From positions 77,509,982 to 77,573,981 of the forward strand of contig NW_026947484.1 in the NCBI RefSeq assembly GCF_034190915.1: a stretch of 64,000 nt of DNA, given 5' to 3'. Positions 1-12,415 of the stretch are shown here, piece by piece (the stretch's first letter is position 1; each line of letters starts with the position of its first letter). The position numbers and the translations under genes are program-made. The notes below the pieces were generated by a model. It was not told the origin of the DNA, did not search any database, and worked only from the letters and a program-made list of their open reading frames with translations. This DNA is from Cavia porcellus. Taxonomy: Eukaryota > Chordata > Mammalia > Rodentia > Caviidae.

Positions 1-2040
1 ACACTCCTCAAACTCTTCAATGAAATCAAAAGGGAAGCAATTCTCCCTAAGTCATTCCTGGAAGCAAATATAATTCTAGTAGCAAACCTGAGAAAGACCC
101 AACTAAAAAAGAGCAATATGGGCTAATCTCCCTTATGAACACAGATGCAAAAATCCTCAATAAAATGTTGGTGAATAAGATGCAGCAAATCATCAAGAAG
201 ATTATACACCACGACCAAGTGGGATTCATCCCAGGCATGCAGGGATGGTTCAACATATGTAAGTTAATACATGTAATCCATCATATCAATAAAGCCAAAA
301 GTAAGAATCACTTGATCATTTCTATACATGCAGAAAAAGCTTTTGATAATGTCTAACACTCATTCATGATAAGAACCTTACAGAAAATTGGAATACATGG
401 TCTTTACCTCAATATGATAAAGGCCATCTATGACAAACCAACAGCCAGTATCATATTAAATGGCCAAAACCTGAAGGCCTTTACCCTAAAATCAGGTGCA
501 ACACAAGGATGTCCTTATCACTGCTCCTATTCAATATAGTACTGGAAATACTAGCCAAAGGAATTAGACAAGAGAGAGAGAAATAAAAGGGATAAAGATA
601 GGAAAAGAGGAAGTTAAATTAGCATTATTTGAAGATGGCATGATATTCTATGTAGAAGACCCCCAAAACTCCATTGAAAGACTCCTAGTTATAATAAATT
701 CAGCAGTGTAGCTGGATACAAAATCAATGCTCAAAAATCAATAGCACTTCTATAAACTAGCAACCAAATTACGGAGACAGAAATAAGAGAAGCCATATCC
801 TTCACACTAGCATCCAAAAAATGAAATACTTAGGAATTAATCACATGGAAGAAGTAAAAGATCTATACAGGGAAAACTATAATACCCTGAAAAAGAAATT
901 GAAGAAAATCTTAGAAAATGGAAAGACATCCCTTGATCATGGATAGGGAGAATAAATATTGTGAAAATGGCCATTCTCCCAAATTGCTTTACAGATTCAA
1001 TGCAATCCCAATGAAAATATTATCAACATACCTGATAGACATAGAGAAATCACTCCTAAAATTCATCTGGAACCAGAAGAGACCTAGAGTAGCAAAGGCA
1101 ATTCTAAGCAGCAAAGGCAAGGCAGGAGGCATCACAATCCCTGCCTTGAAATTGTACTACAAAGATACTGTAATAAAATCAACATGCCACTGAAATAAAA
1201 ACAGATCTGAAGATCAATGGAATAGATTAGAAGATACAACCAGAACTACCAACACACTCAACCACCTTTTCTTTGATAAAGGGGCCAAACATATACACTG
1301 GAAAAACAACAGTCTCTAATAAAAATGGTGCTGGAAAAACTGGCTCTCCATATGCTGCAAATTAAGACTAGACCTGTCTATCACCATATACTAAACAAAA
1401 ATATAAATGGATCAAAGATCTGAATATTAAAACAGAAACACTAAATTTGTTGGAAGACAACGTAGGTAAACATCTTGAAGACATAGGGGGAGGTAGAGAA
1501 TTCATGGAATAGGAATCAAACTGCACGGGAACTACTTCCTGGAATCATTAACTGAGATCACATCTTATTAAAAAGTTTCTGCATGTCAAAAGAAATCTCC
1601 AGCATTGTGAAAAGAAAACCCACAATTTGGAAAAAAAATCTTAGTGAACTGTCCCTCAGATAAAGGACTTCTGTCTAAAACATATAATGAATTAAAAATA
1701 TCAGATCCCTGAAACTCAAGGACTCAATCCAAAAGTGGGCATCTGAGATGAATATACAGTTCTCAGATGAAGAAAAACAGATGGCAAATAAATACATGAA
1801 AAAATGTTCATCATCGTTAGTCATTAGAGAAATATAAATTAAAACAACACTGAAATTCCATCTCACTCCAGAAAGAATGGCCAGGATCAAAAAAACTACC
1901 AACAACAAACTGGAGAGGATGTGGGGAAAAAGGAACTCTCTTGCACCACTGGTAGCAGTGTAGACTGGTGCAACCACCATGGAGGTCAGTCTGGAGATTC
2001 CTCAAAATCTGGGTTTGGTGGTCCCATTCCACCCAGCTAT
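1..2040 (+). pseudogene. L1 ORF2 remnant (RT and C-terminal region)
   Basis: ORF2 protein of L1 supplies endonuclease and reverse transcriptase for target-primed reverse transcription. Here 135-356 matches the RT stretch that reads [25 protein letters not shown] and AEKAFD. The catalytic FADD block is degraded to EDGMIFYVED at about 630-660. Positions 918-1193 carry the downstream [18 protein letters not shown] and [15 protein letters not shown] blocks. The frame is broken many times. The endonuclease half is absent. Neighbouring L1 copies at 6.6 and 9.6 kb belong to similar rodent L1 lineages. Confidence 0.88.
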
Positions 2041-2925
2041 TCCACTTCTGGGCATATTCCCAGAAGGACTGTGAACATCATACCACAGTGATATATGGGC
2101 ACCCATGTTTATAGCAGCACAATTTTTAATAGCCAAAACTTGGAAGCAACCTAACTTGCTTGGAAGCAAGTCCATCAACTGAGGAATGGATAAAAAAAGT
2201 TGTGGTATTTTTATACAATGGGGTACTACTCACCTATAAAGAATGATCACATTGAGATATTTACTAATGAATGGGTACAACTTGAGACCATACTCATAAG
2301 CAAAATAAATCAAACTCACATGTATAAATACTGTATAGTCTCCCTAGTGTAAGAAATAGAGTACATAAGAGTTTAGGGTAATCATGAACCCCTATTACAT
2401 TGTTTTGAAGCCTTATAATGATCGCAGTTGTAATGTATTTGTTCTGGTTTTTGATTTTATTATCTGTGATGGTATGAAGAGCTAATTTGAGGCAAACAAG
2501 TCATTATAATAGCCAGTACTGATGTAATATCATCTTACTTTGAAGTCCTACCATGCTCTTGCTCTTCTATTTCCATTGGCTCTGTATTTTATTACATTTT
2601 ATACATTGAAAGTATAAACAAATTTCCTATGGAAAATGAGATAATATAGTAGCCATTGTTTGTTTCCTGTTATTTGGTTCTGAAAACCCTATAATACTTT
2701 AATTCTCTTGAATGTTTTTATACTACTTTGTTATGTTTGATACTATTGTATATGAAGTTATACTCAACTATTTCAAGAAAGAGACATTGTGATAGTTACT
2801 GTTAATTATGGGTTGTCTTCTGGTGAAATACTGTTTTACTTACATTGTTCTGTTCTGATCTGCTCTGTTATGCCCTGTTTTGTCTTAATCTCTTTAAAAT
2901 AAAAAAGAAAAGAAAAAGGTGCTCT
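1..2925 (+). mobile_element. LINE-1, 5'-truncated (or cut by window edge), 3' end present
   Basis: The left part translates to degraded L1 ORF2 reverse transcriptase and C-terminal sequence. It is followed by the usual L1 3' region: the stretch around 2095-2160 about tissue-independent A-rich spacing, and the 'ggagtactactca'-like stretch near 2220 that recurs in the other L1 copies here. The element ends in an A-rich tail at about 2897-2920. Many stop codons and indels show it is inactive. The 5' part lies outside the window or was never inserted. The 3' boundary is approximate because no TSD can be tested. Confidence 0.9.
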
Positions 2926-3535
2926 TGCTTAATGCTAATCTTTGATCAGAGTAAACCATGGCTCCATTGAGGCTGTACACTCCTTGACTTTTTTAAGGCC
3001 TGCAGAGTTAACATTAACTGACCCATCAGACCTGGAATGATTCTTTTAGAACATTTACTAACTTACTTGCTTCACAGATGAATTTTACAGAGGTCTGGGG
3101 AGAAGGATCTAGTCTGAGGACCCATTGCTGTAAAATTTCTATAGGATGCTACTTCTGGGAAGCTGCCCGGAATCAGTAGAAGCCAGCTCATCCCAGAAAA
3201 CCTTCACTCTGTGGCTTGTAAATAGCTGCAGAGGGTGAACCAGACTGGACAGATGTGTGGTTTTGTGTCTCTGACTGTCATTCAACTGAGTTATTACCAA
3301 GTGAACGTGAACATATGCATTTCACACACATGCTCTGAGACCCCTGGAATTTGTCTAAATTCATCAGAAATGGAGACAAAGTTCATGACCCAAAGATAAA
3401 AATCTGGAGAGCTTTTGGAGTATCTAATACCCTGTATATTTTAATCTCCTCTGTCTTTTTCAACAGGGGGCTTTCTGTTGTTGAATTATTTAACAATGAA
3501 TGAACAATGCTGACACATTTCCTGGGAGGAGGCCC
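2926..3535. other. Unclassified sequence between repeats
   Basis: I see no coding potential or recognisable repeat in this stretch. It has ordinary AT content, no long open frame and no simple repeat. Confidence 0.4.
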
Positions 3536-3539
3536 TTAC

Positions 3540-3670
3540 AGTACAAAGCGTCCTGGTTCCCACTCTCCAATATGCTGTGTGGGCTGAGGCAAATTGTTTT
3601 AACCTTTCTAATCATCCACTTCCTCATCCGGGTAATAGAGGCCTCTAGTTTCTAAGACCCTCTTCAGCGG
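3540..3670 (+). repeat. MIR SINE fragment
   Basis: The order 'tggttcccactctcc', a 'ctgtgtgggctgaggcaaattg' type block, then 'aaccttt...cttcctcatc' and 'gggtaatagaggcc' follows the MIR core and its tRNA-unrelated part in plus orientation. The copy is strongly diverged, as expected for a mammal-wide SINE. Confidence 0.6.
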
Positions 3671-4940
3671 TAACATTTTACAATCTAAATCTACCCCATG
3701 CATTTAAAAGAGTCCTTAGGAAGTGTCTGCACAAATATTGTGATGCCCATTTTTCCTACAGTTTGCATTTGTGCCATTTCCACATGTTTGATACAGAAAG
3801 AAGAGGGGGAGGAAAAACAAAATTGGCATCTGATCTGTGAACAAGAGATTGGAAGAAAGAAGGAGATTGAGACAGAAATCTTAACTCTGCCAGAAACATT
3901 CGATGTGTCTTTAGTAAATAAAGACATTCATTTTAGTAAATAAATAAAGTGCTTAACAGAGTGTATCTATTAAACTGAAGTTGTGTATTAAGTCTGTATA
4001 GTGCAGGTAACACAGTGCCTGACATACAATTGAGCTCGTCAGGCATGGAGCACCCATTTCTGTGCTCCTGTTGCTGCCCCGCACTAGGAATTCCAAGTGA
4101 ATGGATGGTGACTGCCCATCTGCACTGCTCTTGGAAGGATCTAGAGCTTCCAGTACTTTTGTCCTGAGCTCCATGATAGTCGTTCGTCTCAGAGCAGCTT
4201 CCTGTGTTAGAGAAGTTTCCCTAGAAATCCTGTGTTTCATAGTCAGGAGATCACCCCTGCCATTTCCAGTGATCATTTCCAGCCAGATGTTACAACATGG
4301 ACGGATGGTGCTTTGGACATGATTTTCCCAAATGAGATTATCTAGAAATGCCAAATCAGTTCAGAGGTTTTACTTCCCAAAGTGTGGGTGCTGGGGTGAA
4401 ACAAGCGGTTTGACAGTGTTTCCGGGTGCCTTTCTTTCTGCAGCAGTAATGGAGGATTCACTTGAGAGTTGGATCTTTTGCTCTATGCTATTTTTGTTTC
4501 CAAATTTACTCTCTCTATCCTGCCCAATAATTGTGTGAAATTCTGCTTCACAGAAGCTTTTTCTCCTTTTCAAAGTGGTTGTTACTCTGATCAAATGCAA
4601 CACATTTTCTTGCTACCATTAGGATTCCTTAGACTCTTGGTAATGTAGGACTGCCTCCTGGGATGGTTAGAGAAACTGTTCAGTACCAGTCTCATAGGCA
4701 CTAAAATACCTTAACCATCACCTTGTTTTAAATCATAAGCATCTGGAGACTCATGCAAATACATAGTGGAGAATAATCTATTGTACGAACTGTCCATTTA
4801 CCTGGTGAATTCAAGGGACTGAGTGCTATATTGGCAGAGTGTGGTCCTGGGAGTTTTTTTTTTTTTCCTTACACTATCCTGCCCAAGATTGTAAATATGG
4901 CTGTTTTGCCAGAGTGTTATTCTATCCTTCATTTGAATAA
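3671..4940. other. Unclassified sequence
   Basis: No recognisable gene or repeat. Several short open frames (up to 133 codons on minus at 3953-4354) overlap on both strands, lack splice or codon-pattern support and resemble no protein I know, so I treat them as chance. Confidence 0.4.
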
Positions 4941-4944
4941 GCTT

Positions 4945-5600
4945 TCCTGGCAGTTTCCCAAGGAAATATTTATTTTATTTTTATGTTTGCAATACACAAT
5001 AATTACATTCACTTTGGGGACTGGTGTATGTACACATTATTTCGTCAGAGTTTTTCTTTCCCTTCTTTCTGCCTTCCCTCTTGATGTCTTCCTCAGGTCC
5101 TGTTCCCATCTCCACAAAGTCTGTTCCTACCTTTGTTTATTTATGGTGCTCTTTAATATTATGTTGGGGTTCTCCATAAAGGAAATAATACAATATTTAA
5201 TTTTTTATGTCTGATTTATATCACTTAACATTATGATCTCAAGGTGCATCCATTTCCCTAAAAATGGTTCATTTATTTATTTATTTGGACAGATTTCCAC
5301 TATGTAGTTTAGGTTGGTCTTGACTTCACTTATGTAGTGCAGGCTGACCTCAAACTTAAGGCAATCCTCCTGCCTCAGCCTCCTGAGTGTTGTGATTGCA
5401 GGGATATGCCAATATGCCCACCTAAATTTATGTTTCTTTATAGCACAGTAGTACTTAATTGTATATATGTATGTTACATTGTATTTATTCATCCATCTAT
5501 TGTTGAGCATATAGGCTGCTTCCATAAATTCGCTATGCTCAATTGTGTTGCTATAGCAAGTGAATACTTGAGAGAAGAATACTATGAAATATATTGGAAT
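4945..5600 (-). mobile_element. LINE-1 3' end, minus strand, split by a B1
   Basis: On the plus strand this reads as antisense L1 3' sequence: 'ggtgcatccattt' near 5240, then after the SINE 'agcacagtagtacttaattgtatatatgt' and 'ttcatccatctattgttgagc'. These are the standard antisense phrases of the ORF2 C-terminus and 3' UTR. The SINE at 5278-5425 was inserted afterwards, since L1 sequence resumes directly after it. No intact frame remains. Confidence 0.75.
5278..5425 (-). repeat. B1-type SINE, antisense
   Basis: The stretch around 5340-5400 ('caggctgacctcaaactta', 'atcctcctgcctcagcctcc') is the reverse complement of a 7SL-derived B1 body. The left end is a TTTA-rich tail, as expected for a minus-strand SINE. 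It lies inside an older antisense L1. Confidence 0.85.
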
Positions 5601-5873
5601 TTCTTCATTCAAAGGAAATGTGTATTTCTTACCAAAACATTTTCTGGGAAAAAAATGTTTAAAGTTTCAAATGGATGTTAAAACTACTCTTCTTAACTTT
5701 CTTTTCTCACTTATTCATTCCTATAAATTTCTTGTGAGAGATTTTATTATATGCTGGTATTTTTCCTGTTTATTCATATTTGAACATAAATAGCATATAT
5801 TTCAATTCCTCCAGATGTTTACTTATTGGCTTTTAAAAATTATGACCACAGGTTTTTGTAAACATTTTTATAA

Positions 5874-5880
<7 letters not shown>

Positions 5881-5919
<39 letters not shown>
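5881..5919. repeat. (AT)n microsatellite
   Basis: An uninterrupted run of about 19 AT units, next to AT-rich non-coding sequence. Confidence 0.97.
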
Positions 5920-5924
<5 letters not shown>

Positions 5925-6189
5925 GTTTGTCTTTATTAAGTGCTATGCTCAAAAATTAACATTGTGATATTTGAACTATTAGATGATGAGTCAATATCAC
6001 TAGTAAGTAGAGTTTACTGAAATCCAGTTTTGTCATTTAAGGCAGAACCTGAGACCAAGAAGGTGGCAAGCCCCTCTTGGCAGCTGCCTCTGCTCTGAAC
6101 CATGATTCATGACCACCTTACTTTGCTCAAAATGATATGGCTTGTCAATTTAGACATACCAAATAACATTAAGACTCAATATAAATGAA

Positions 6190-6580
6190 TGGGCATCAAC
6201 ACATGGATAGATAATAAATTAATAGATAAAGTGTGGTATTTATATATAATAGAGCACTAGGTTGCATAAAGGAAGATAAAATTGAGTCATTCTTAGGAAA
6301 ATGGAGGCACCAAATCAGACACACAAGCTGAAACATCACATGGCCTTTCCTGTATGAGAAAAATAAAGTATATTTAAAGCACAAAATAAAAGATAAATGA
6401 TGGGATGTAGGGATTTAGCTGTTTCTCAAAGGGGGAAAGGGATCAAGAGACAGAGGGAGAAAAAAGGAAGCAAAGGGAAACAATACGAAAAAGGAATTAA
6501 TATGTGTTATGTACATGTACCACATCCAAAAAAGGAATATAAATATTAGGTATTACAAACAAGTACTAATTAAAAAAAAG
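6190..6580 (+). mobile_element. LINE-1 3'-UTR fragment
   Basis: The sequence reads as a diverged L1 3' region: a 'gtggtatttatatataatagagcac' type block near 6230, then 'ggaagataaaattgagtc' and a purine-rich 3' UTR. The same series is seen at 8900-9170. No open frame is kept. It lies just upstream of the longer L1 starting near 6600, so it could be a separate insertion or a piece moved by rearrangement. Confidence 0.6.
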
Positions 6581-6599
6581 AAAAAATACAGATTTTGGT

Positions 6600-9395
6600 C
6601 AATACATATCAAATCTTATTGAATCATTTTAGGTTTAAATGTATGAACTTCAGATCAAGAATGATCAAAAGAGACAAGGTCACTGCATACTTGTTATGGG
6701 AAGACTTCAAGAAGATGAGAGAACAAGCATAAATATATATATATGCACCAAATACAGGAGCACCAAACTATACAAGACAATTATTAATAGACATGAGAAA
6801 TCAAATAATCAAAACACAATTGTAAAGGGTGACCTTAATAACTAGTCACAAAGAGAGATCAACTAGACCAAAAAAAAAAAAAAATAAGCAAAATACTATC
6901 AGAACTGAGTCAACCTGTGAACAAATGAACTCAGTGGATGTTTTCAGAGTGTTCTACTCATCATCAACATACACATTCTTCTCAGGTGCACACAGGCTGT
7001 TCTCTAAAATAGACTACATACTAGCCCTCTGAACATGCTTCAGTAAATGCAAAGGAATTGACATTATCCCACCCATATTATCTGACCATAGTGCAATGAA
7101 ATTGGAAATTAATGTCAAAAACTGCAAAAACTCCATAAATACATGTAAATTAAATACCACCCTCCTAAACAAACAACAGGTCACAAATAAAATAAATGAA
7201 AAAAATTAATATGTACAACTAAATGAGGGTGCAGATACAGCGTATCAGAACTTATGGGAAGCAATAAAAGCAGTCCTTGGAATGAAATTTATAGCAGTAA
7301 ATTCTCAGATCAAGGAAACAGAATGAGCACAAATAATATCCTGATGTTATACTGCAAGCTTCTAGAAAAAGAAGAGCAAGTCAAGCCCAAAGCCCATACA
7401 AGGAAAAGATTACAAAGACTAGAGCATAAATTAACACAATGGAGAACAAGAAAACAACACAGAGAATTAATGAATGGAAGAGTTGGTTCTTTGAAAGAAT
7501 AGATAAAATTGATAAACCCAACCTTATCAAAAAAAGGAAAAGACAAATTCATGCACTGAGGAATGAAAAGGGTGAAATCATTACAGTTCCTCTGGAAATT
7601 GAGAAGATCACCAATTATATACTTTGAAAATCTTTACTTTCATAGGATAGGAAACACAGAATCAATAGACAGATTCCTTGATATGTATGAATTTCCAAAA
7701 CTGAATAAAAAAGATGCAAAAATTTTGAATAACCTAATGTCAGTTAATAAGATTGAAAATGTAATTATAACTTTATAATCAGAAAACAGCCCAGGTATCG
7801 ATGGATTCACTGCTGAATTCTACAAAAAGATTTAATTCCAATACTCCTCAAACACTTTAATGAAATTGAAAAGGAAGCAGTACTCCCTAACTCGTTCCTG
7901 AAGGCAAGTATTACCCTGATACCAAAACCAGAGAATGAGCCAATCAAAAAAGAGAACTACAGGTGAATCTCCCTAATGAACATAGAGACAAAAATCCTCA
8001 ATAAGATACTAGCAAGCAGAATGCAGCAAATCATCAGATTATTCACCACAACCAAGTAGGAGTTATCCCAAGAATGCAGGGATGATTCAACATACACAAA
8101 TCAATAAATGTAATACATATTATTAACAGAGTTAAAGACAAAAATCACATAGTCATTTCAATAGCTGCAGAAAAAGCTCTTGATAGTCTAGCACTAACTT
8201 ATGAAAAAGTAACCTACAGAAAATCAGAATAGATCATCTTTGCTTCATTCTGATAAAAGCCATCTATCAACAACTGGGATCTCATCTTTTGCACATCAAA
8301 AGAAATCACCAACATAGAGAAAAGATACGCCACATAGTGGGAAAAAATTTTAGTCAACTGTCCCTCAGACAAAGGACTTATGTCTAGAACTGATAAAGAA
8401 TTGAAAAAATCAGAACCCTCAAATTCAAAGACACAATCCAAAAGTGGGCATTTGAGATAAATTTACATTTTGCAGATAAAGTAATAAAAATGTCAAATAA
8501 ATATGTGAAGAATTGTGCAACATCATTGGTCAGTTGAGACATGCAAATTGAAACAACACTGAGATTCCATCTATTTCCAGAAAGAATTACTGTCATTAAT
8601 AAATCAATCAACAACAAATGCTGGAGTGGCTGTGGGGAAAAAGGAACACTTTTCCACTGTTGGTGAGAGTATATACTGATACAATCATTGTGAAAATCAA
8701 TGTGGAGATTCGTCAAAAAAACTAGATTTAGCAGTCCCATTCAATCTAGCTATTCCCCTTCTGGGTATTCTAGAAGAATTAAAACCATCATACCACAGTG
8801 ACATATGTGCATCCATGTTTATATCAGCACAATTTATAATAGCTAAATCTGGAAAGAAACACAAATGATCATCAACTGAAGAATGGATTTTTAAAAATGA
8901 TGTCCTTTTATACAATGGAGTACTACTCAGCTATAAAGGAAGATAAACTTGAGGCTTTTATAGGTAAATGGATACAACTTGAAACTATACTCATAAGTGA
9001 AATAAATCAGACTCAGATGTGTAAACATCATATCATCTCTCTGGTGTAAGAAATTGAAAGAGTAAATAAGGTCTAAAATGTAAAATAAATATTGTGAAAT
9101 GGGAAGAATTTGTTTAAAATAAAGAAGAATTAGGATGGGGAGAGGGAGAAAAGAATGAAGGGAAAAGGAAAGAAAATTCAAGTTGGCTATAGTGTTAGTG
9201 TCTTTCAGTTCATTGAAAACAGAAGTTTATGTTAATATTGTTTGGAGAATTTTTATGTCCATATTTTGTATTCTGAGTAAGTACTTTAAAGATAACAATA
9301 TACAATGTATTGCTGTTCTCCTGTTATTTTGGTATAAAATGTTGTTTTACCTTTTTTCCATTAAATAGAAATGAATAAATAAATAATTAAACAAA
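6600..9395 (+). mobile_element. LINE-1 with endonuclease and RT remnants, internally deleted
   Basis: The copy starts within the ORF2 endonuclease, runs through the RT to about 8268, then jumps to the ORF2 C-terminus and continues through the 3' UTR to an A-rich (AAAT)n-like tail at about 9363-9395. Against the copy at 1-2925, the jump joins a point equivalent to about 430 with one near 1550, so roughly 1.1 kb is missing. Stop codons and frameshifts are common. Confidence 0.88.
6640..8800 (+). pseudogene. L1 ORF2 remnant (endonuclease, RT, C-terminus)
   Basis: The endonuclease part shows VKGDLNN at about 6820-6845 (the family has a GDFN block) and YTFFSGAHRLFSKIDYIL at about 6970-7025. The linker shows [17 protein letters not shown] at about 7470-7530. 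The RT start shows GIDGFTAEFYKK near 7795. The RT palm catalytic block falls in the deleted part after 8268. The C-terminal region resumes with the block encoding the conserved Trp-rich end (8270-8800). The gene cannot make a functional protein. Confidence 0.85.
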
Positions 9396-9559
9396 ATGTG
9401 AGTTTGGTCAAAAAGGAAGCTACAGTGAAGCTGTGGACCGCAAAGGTAGAGCAGAGGAGATCTCGATTGCTCAAACAACAGGAAAATAGAAAAGATGGCT
9501 ATGGACATTACAAGAAGCAGCAAGGCCCCACCCTCTTCAGCCTCAAAATTGCAAATGTG

Positions 9560-10376
9560 GTAATTTTTTAACTCGTCTAGGAGAATATCCAGAAGGGAAT
9601 AGCTGGATTGAATGGTATGGTAATCTTAATTTTTGGAGGAATCTCCACAATGATTTCCAGAATGATTGCACTAGTCTACACTTGCACTAACAGTAGAGAA
9701 GAGTTCCTTTTTATCCACAGCCCTGCCCACATTTGTTACTGGTTTTTTTTGGTGGCAAACATTCTTTCTGGAATGAGATGGAATCAGTGTTGTTTTAATT
9801 TGCATTAAAAACATCACACCACAGAGATATATGCACACCCATATTTATGGCAGCACAATTTTTAATAGCTAAAACTTGGGAACAACCCAAATACCTATCA
9901 ACCCAAGCACAGACTTAAAAAACTATAGTTATACAATGGAGTACTACTCAGCTATAACAAAGGATGCAACTTGAGACCATTCTCATAAGTGAAATAAATC
10001 AGACATGTGTAAACATTATATTTTCTCACAAGTGTGAGAAGCTAAAAGAATAAACAAGATCCAAAATAGACAATAGATATTGTGAAATGAGAAGAAACTG
10101 TTCAAAAGGAAATTGGGATGGGGAGAAGGAGAAAAGGGAAAAGGAAAAAAATATATACATATATACACACAAAATAGTTAAAATAGTTACCTACTAATTG
10201 CTACCAGTTCATTGAAAAGAAAGGTTTGTGCCTATATTGTTTGATCAATTTTTATGCCTATTTCTTGTAATATGGGCCACTACTTTGAAGACACAATGTA
10301 CTAACCATTGTTACTCCCTACAATCTTGTTTTGAAATTTTGTGTCATTGTTTTTTAAAGTAAATAAATAAATAAGC
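9560..10376 (+). mobile_element. LINE-1 3' end with 5' inversion
   Basis: Positions 9560-9806 are antisense L1. Their reverse complement matches the L1 stretch also seen at about 1835-2060. From about 9807 the element is sense and continues with exactly the next L1 segment, equivalent to about 2070 onward, through the 3' UTR to an (AAAT)n tail at about 10,355-10,376. The junction of an inverted upstream piece with a sense 3' piece is the signature of twin priming during insertion. Confidence 0.85.
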
Positions 10377-10394
10377 ACAAGTATGCATGGTAAC

Positions 10395-10740
10395 TGTATG
10401 AGTTAGGTTTCCATGGACATATCACCTAAGAAACCAGTGTAGGCAGAGTATTTTATTTATATGGGCATCACAGGAAGCACAAGTTGAAGTTGGTCCAGAT
10501 TGTGTTAATGAGCAGGTGGTGGGAAAATCTAAGCATGGCACTGTCTGAGCGTCTGTCATCATGTGACTTGTTTCAATAGAGAAATGGAAAAACGGGGCAT
10601 GTATTCACCAACTCTCAGCTGTTGCTAGTTCAGTGTCCTCCTTCCAGGGTTGGTCATTAAACCCCTGCCACGTCCATCTGCCCGTGTCTGCTCAGTGTAT
10701 TTGCTTCTGCAGACAATGCAGGCCCTACAGTAGGATGCCA
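10395..10740 (-). repeat. Possible antisense LTR fragment, unclassified
   Basis: The opening 'gttaggtttccatggacatatcacctaag' resembles the start of antisense MaLR-type LTRs, and 10,640-10,690 has their 'cattaaacccctgccacgtccatctgcc' style. The match is loose and I cannot fix boundaries. Confidence 0.35.
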
Positions 10741-11110
10741 GTCTTGTGTTCTGAAATAGTGAATTCCATGTGACCGCAACTGCAAAATGAGAACACTTGC
10801 TAGTATGGGACCTGGAGCTCTGGAAAAGAAGGTTGCAGTGGGAATGAGGACAGGAAGCTATGTGAGTACTGAGGAGCCACTAGGTGAGGAGGCCTAGCTG
10901 AATACCAGTACACGCTCCAACAAGGTCGGACTCCTCTCCTCTTCATTTTAGTTGCGCATTCATTAACTCAATACCATGTGAGCTAAAAATCATTCTTTAA
11001 ATTCCACTAAAATGAGAAGCATTTTTGGTGGATATTCTTATTTTTATAGCTTTGTTATTTCCTTCCAGCCCCTTAATGAGTAGCAAAATGCTCTGCAAAA
11101 ATTAGGTGCA

Positions 11111-11940
11111 TGTGGCAGATTAACTAATGGATAACTTGTAACATCCAGCTGAACTGAATCAGTGTGGTTCTGCGTGCTGATGGCCACCTGAGGATTGTTG
11201 CCAACAGCATGGAAGGAGAGCTAAAGGGAAAGATGGTGTGCTGTTGATTCTCTTGGAAAAGCTTGTCCTGCTGGTTTTTCTGATATGAACTCAGCTGTTC
11301 TCATCACGAGGGGAGCGCAGGTCCTCGCCGTTTTTGAGGATGGGTGTGGTTCTTTGCATGGTAGCTCTGGTCCTTACCTTGAGTATCGTTTTCTGGCTGC
11401 AGTACAGATCCCTCAGCCTGCTGGCACAGATCTTTAACTTCCTGATAATTTTAGTTTTGATATTGGGGGGATTGGTTTGCTCTGTAGTTCAGGCTGGTTT
11501 GAGTTCACTATGTAGCCCATGTTGGTATCAAACCTTCAGTAATCCTCCTGCCTCTGCCTTCCAAGTGCTGGGATTATAGATATGCAGCACCACACCTCGC
11601 CTAGATCCTTCATCCCCCTGGTGCGGACTTTCTAGCTGCCACCACTGACTTCTGGGCATTCCCAGTGTAGATCCTTGATACAGACTTATATTAGATATTG
11701 TTGTGGGCTCTAGCCCTCCAGTGGACTCATGGAGGACATTGCCGTGGGCTATAGGTGTTCAGATGGACCTGTGCAGTACATTGCCATGGGATCCATGCCT
11801 TTAACTGCATTCTTTTCATCTCTAGCAAATGGACAAACCTCGTGCTATTCTGCATTTGGCTTTCTGGGTATTATAAAATAATTTCTATAAATTACATGTC
11901 CTGTATTAAATACATTGCCTTGCGAACCCTGACAACAACA
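11111..11940 (-). mobile_element. ERVL-type solo LTR, copy A, with B1 inside
   Basis: This is a diverged copy, in opposite orientation, of the LTR at 44,578-45,225. The two align along their whole length, from the TG start (here at 11,940, reading leftward TGTTGTTGTCAGGGTT) to the CA end at 11,111. Flanks are gtgca (11,106-11,110) and gtaca (11,941-11,945), a 5-bp TSD with one change, fitting ERVL/MaLR-class integrases. A B1 interrupts it at about 11,462-11,606. The opening resembles MLT2-type LTRs. No internal proviral region is present. Confidence 0.75.
11462..11606 (-). repeat. B1-type SINE, antisense
   Basis: Positions 11,480-11,600 include 'tgtagttcaggctggtttgag', 'aatcctcctgcctctgcctt' and 'agtgctgggattatag', the reverse complement of B1. 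LTR sequence shared with the 44.6-kb copy flanks it on both sides, so it inserted after the LTR. Confidence 0.88.
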
Positions 11941-12415
11941 GTACAAAATTTCCCCCTACATCACATCTCTTATTTCTCATTATTAACTTCTTGAATTCCA
12001 AATGCAATGTGTAGCTTAGGGCTCCAGCCTTCCTTCCTCTCCCAGTGTTTTCCAGAATACACTCAACTCTTCCTTCCATGAAGTAGACTGCTATGGGTCA
12101 AAGAAGTGGCCTGTCTTTGCTATTTTGAGTAGGCAGGTGTTGTATTTTTTAACTTTCTTTCATAGCCTTTCACTTCTTATTCCTATTTAATTGAAGCATG
12201 TTTTCCTGAATCTTAACGAACTTCTTTCGGCATTGTTTGGTGTTAAACATTCAGCTCTAACTGCACCTAGCATTGCCAAAATGCCCATCCTAATTTTGGA
12301 ACAGGTTCCTGAGCCCAGTGCCAATATCTGCATAAATGTAAAGGGTGTATTTAATACGTGTGAGAATACTTGTTTCCACAAATACTAACAAATGAAATAG
12401 TCATTCAGGAATAAG

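Noticed and set aside
3953..4354. 133-codon minus-strand frame
   Set aside because: Composition and overlap with plus-strand frames look random; no domain recognised.
5881..5919. AT run as a replication origin or matrix attachment region
   Set aside because: A dinucleotide microsatellite alone is not evidence for either.
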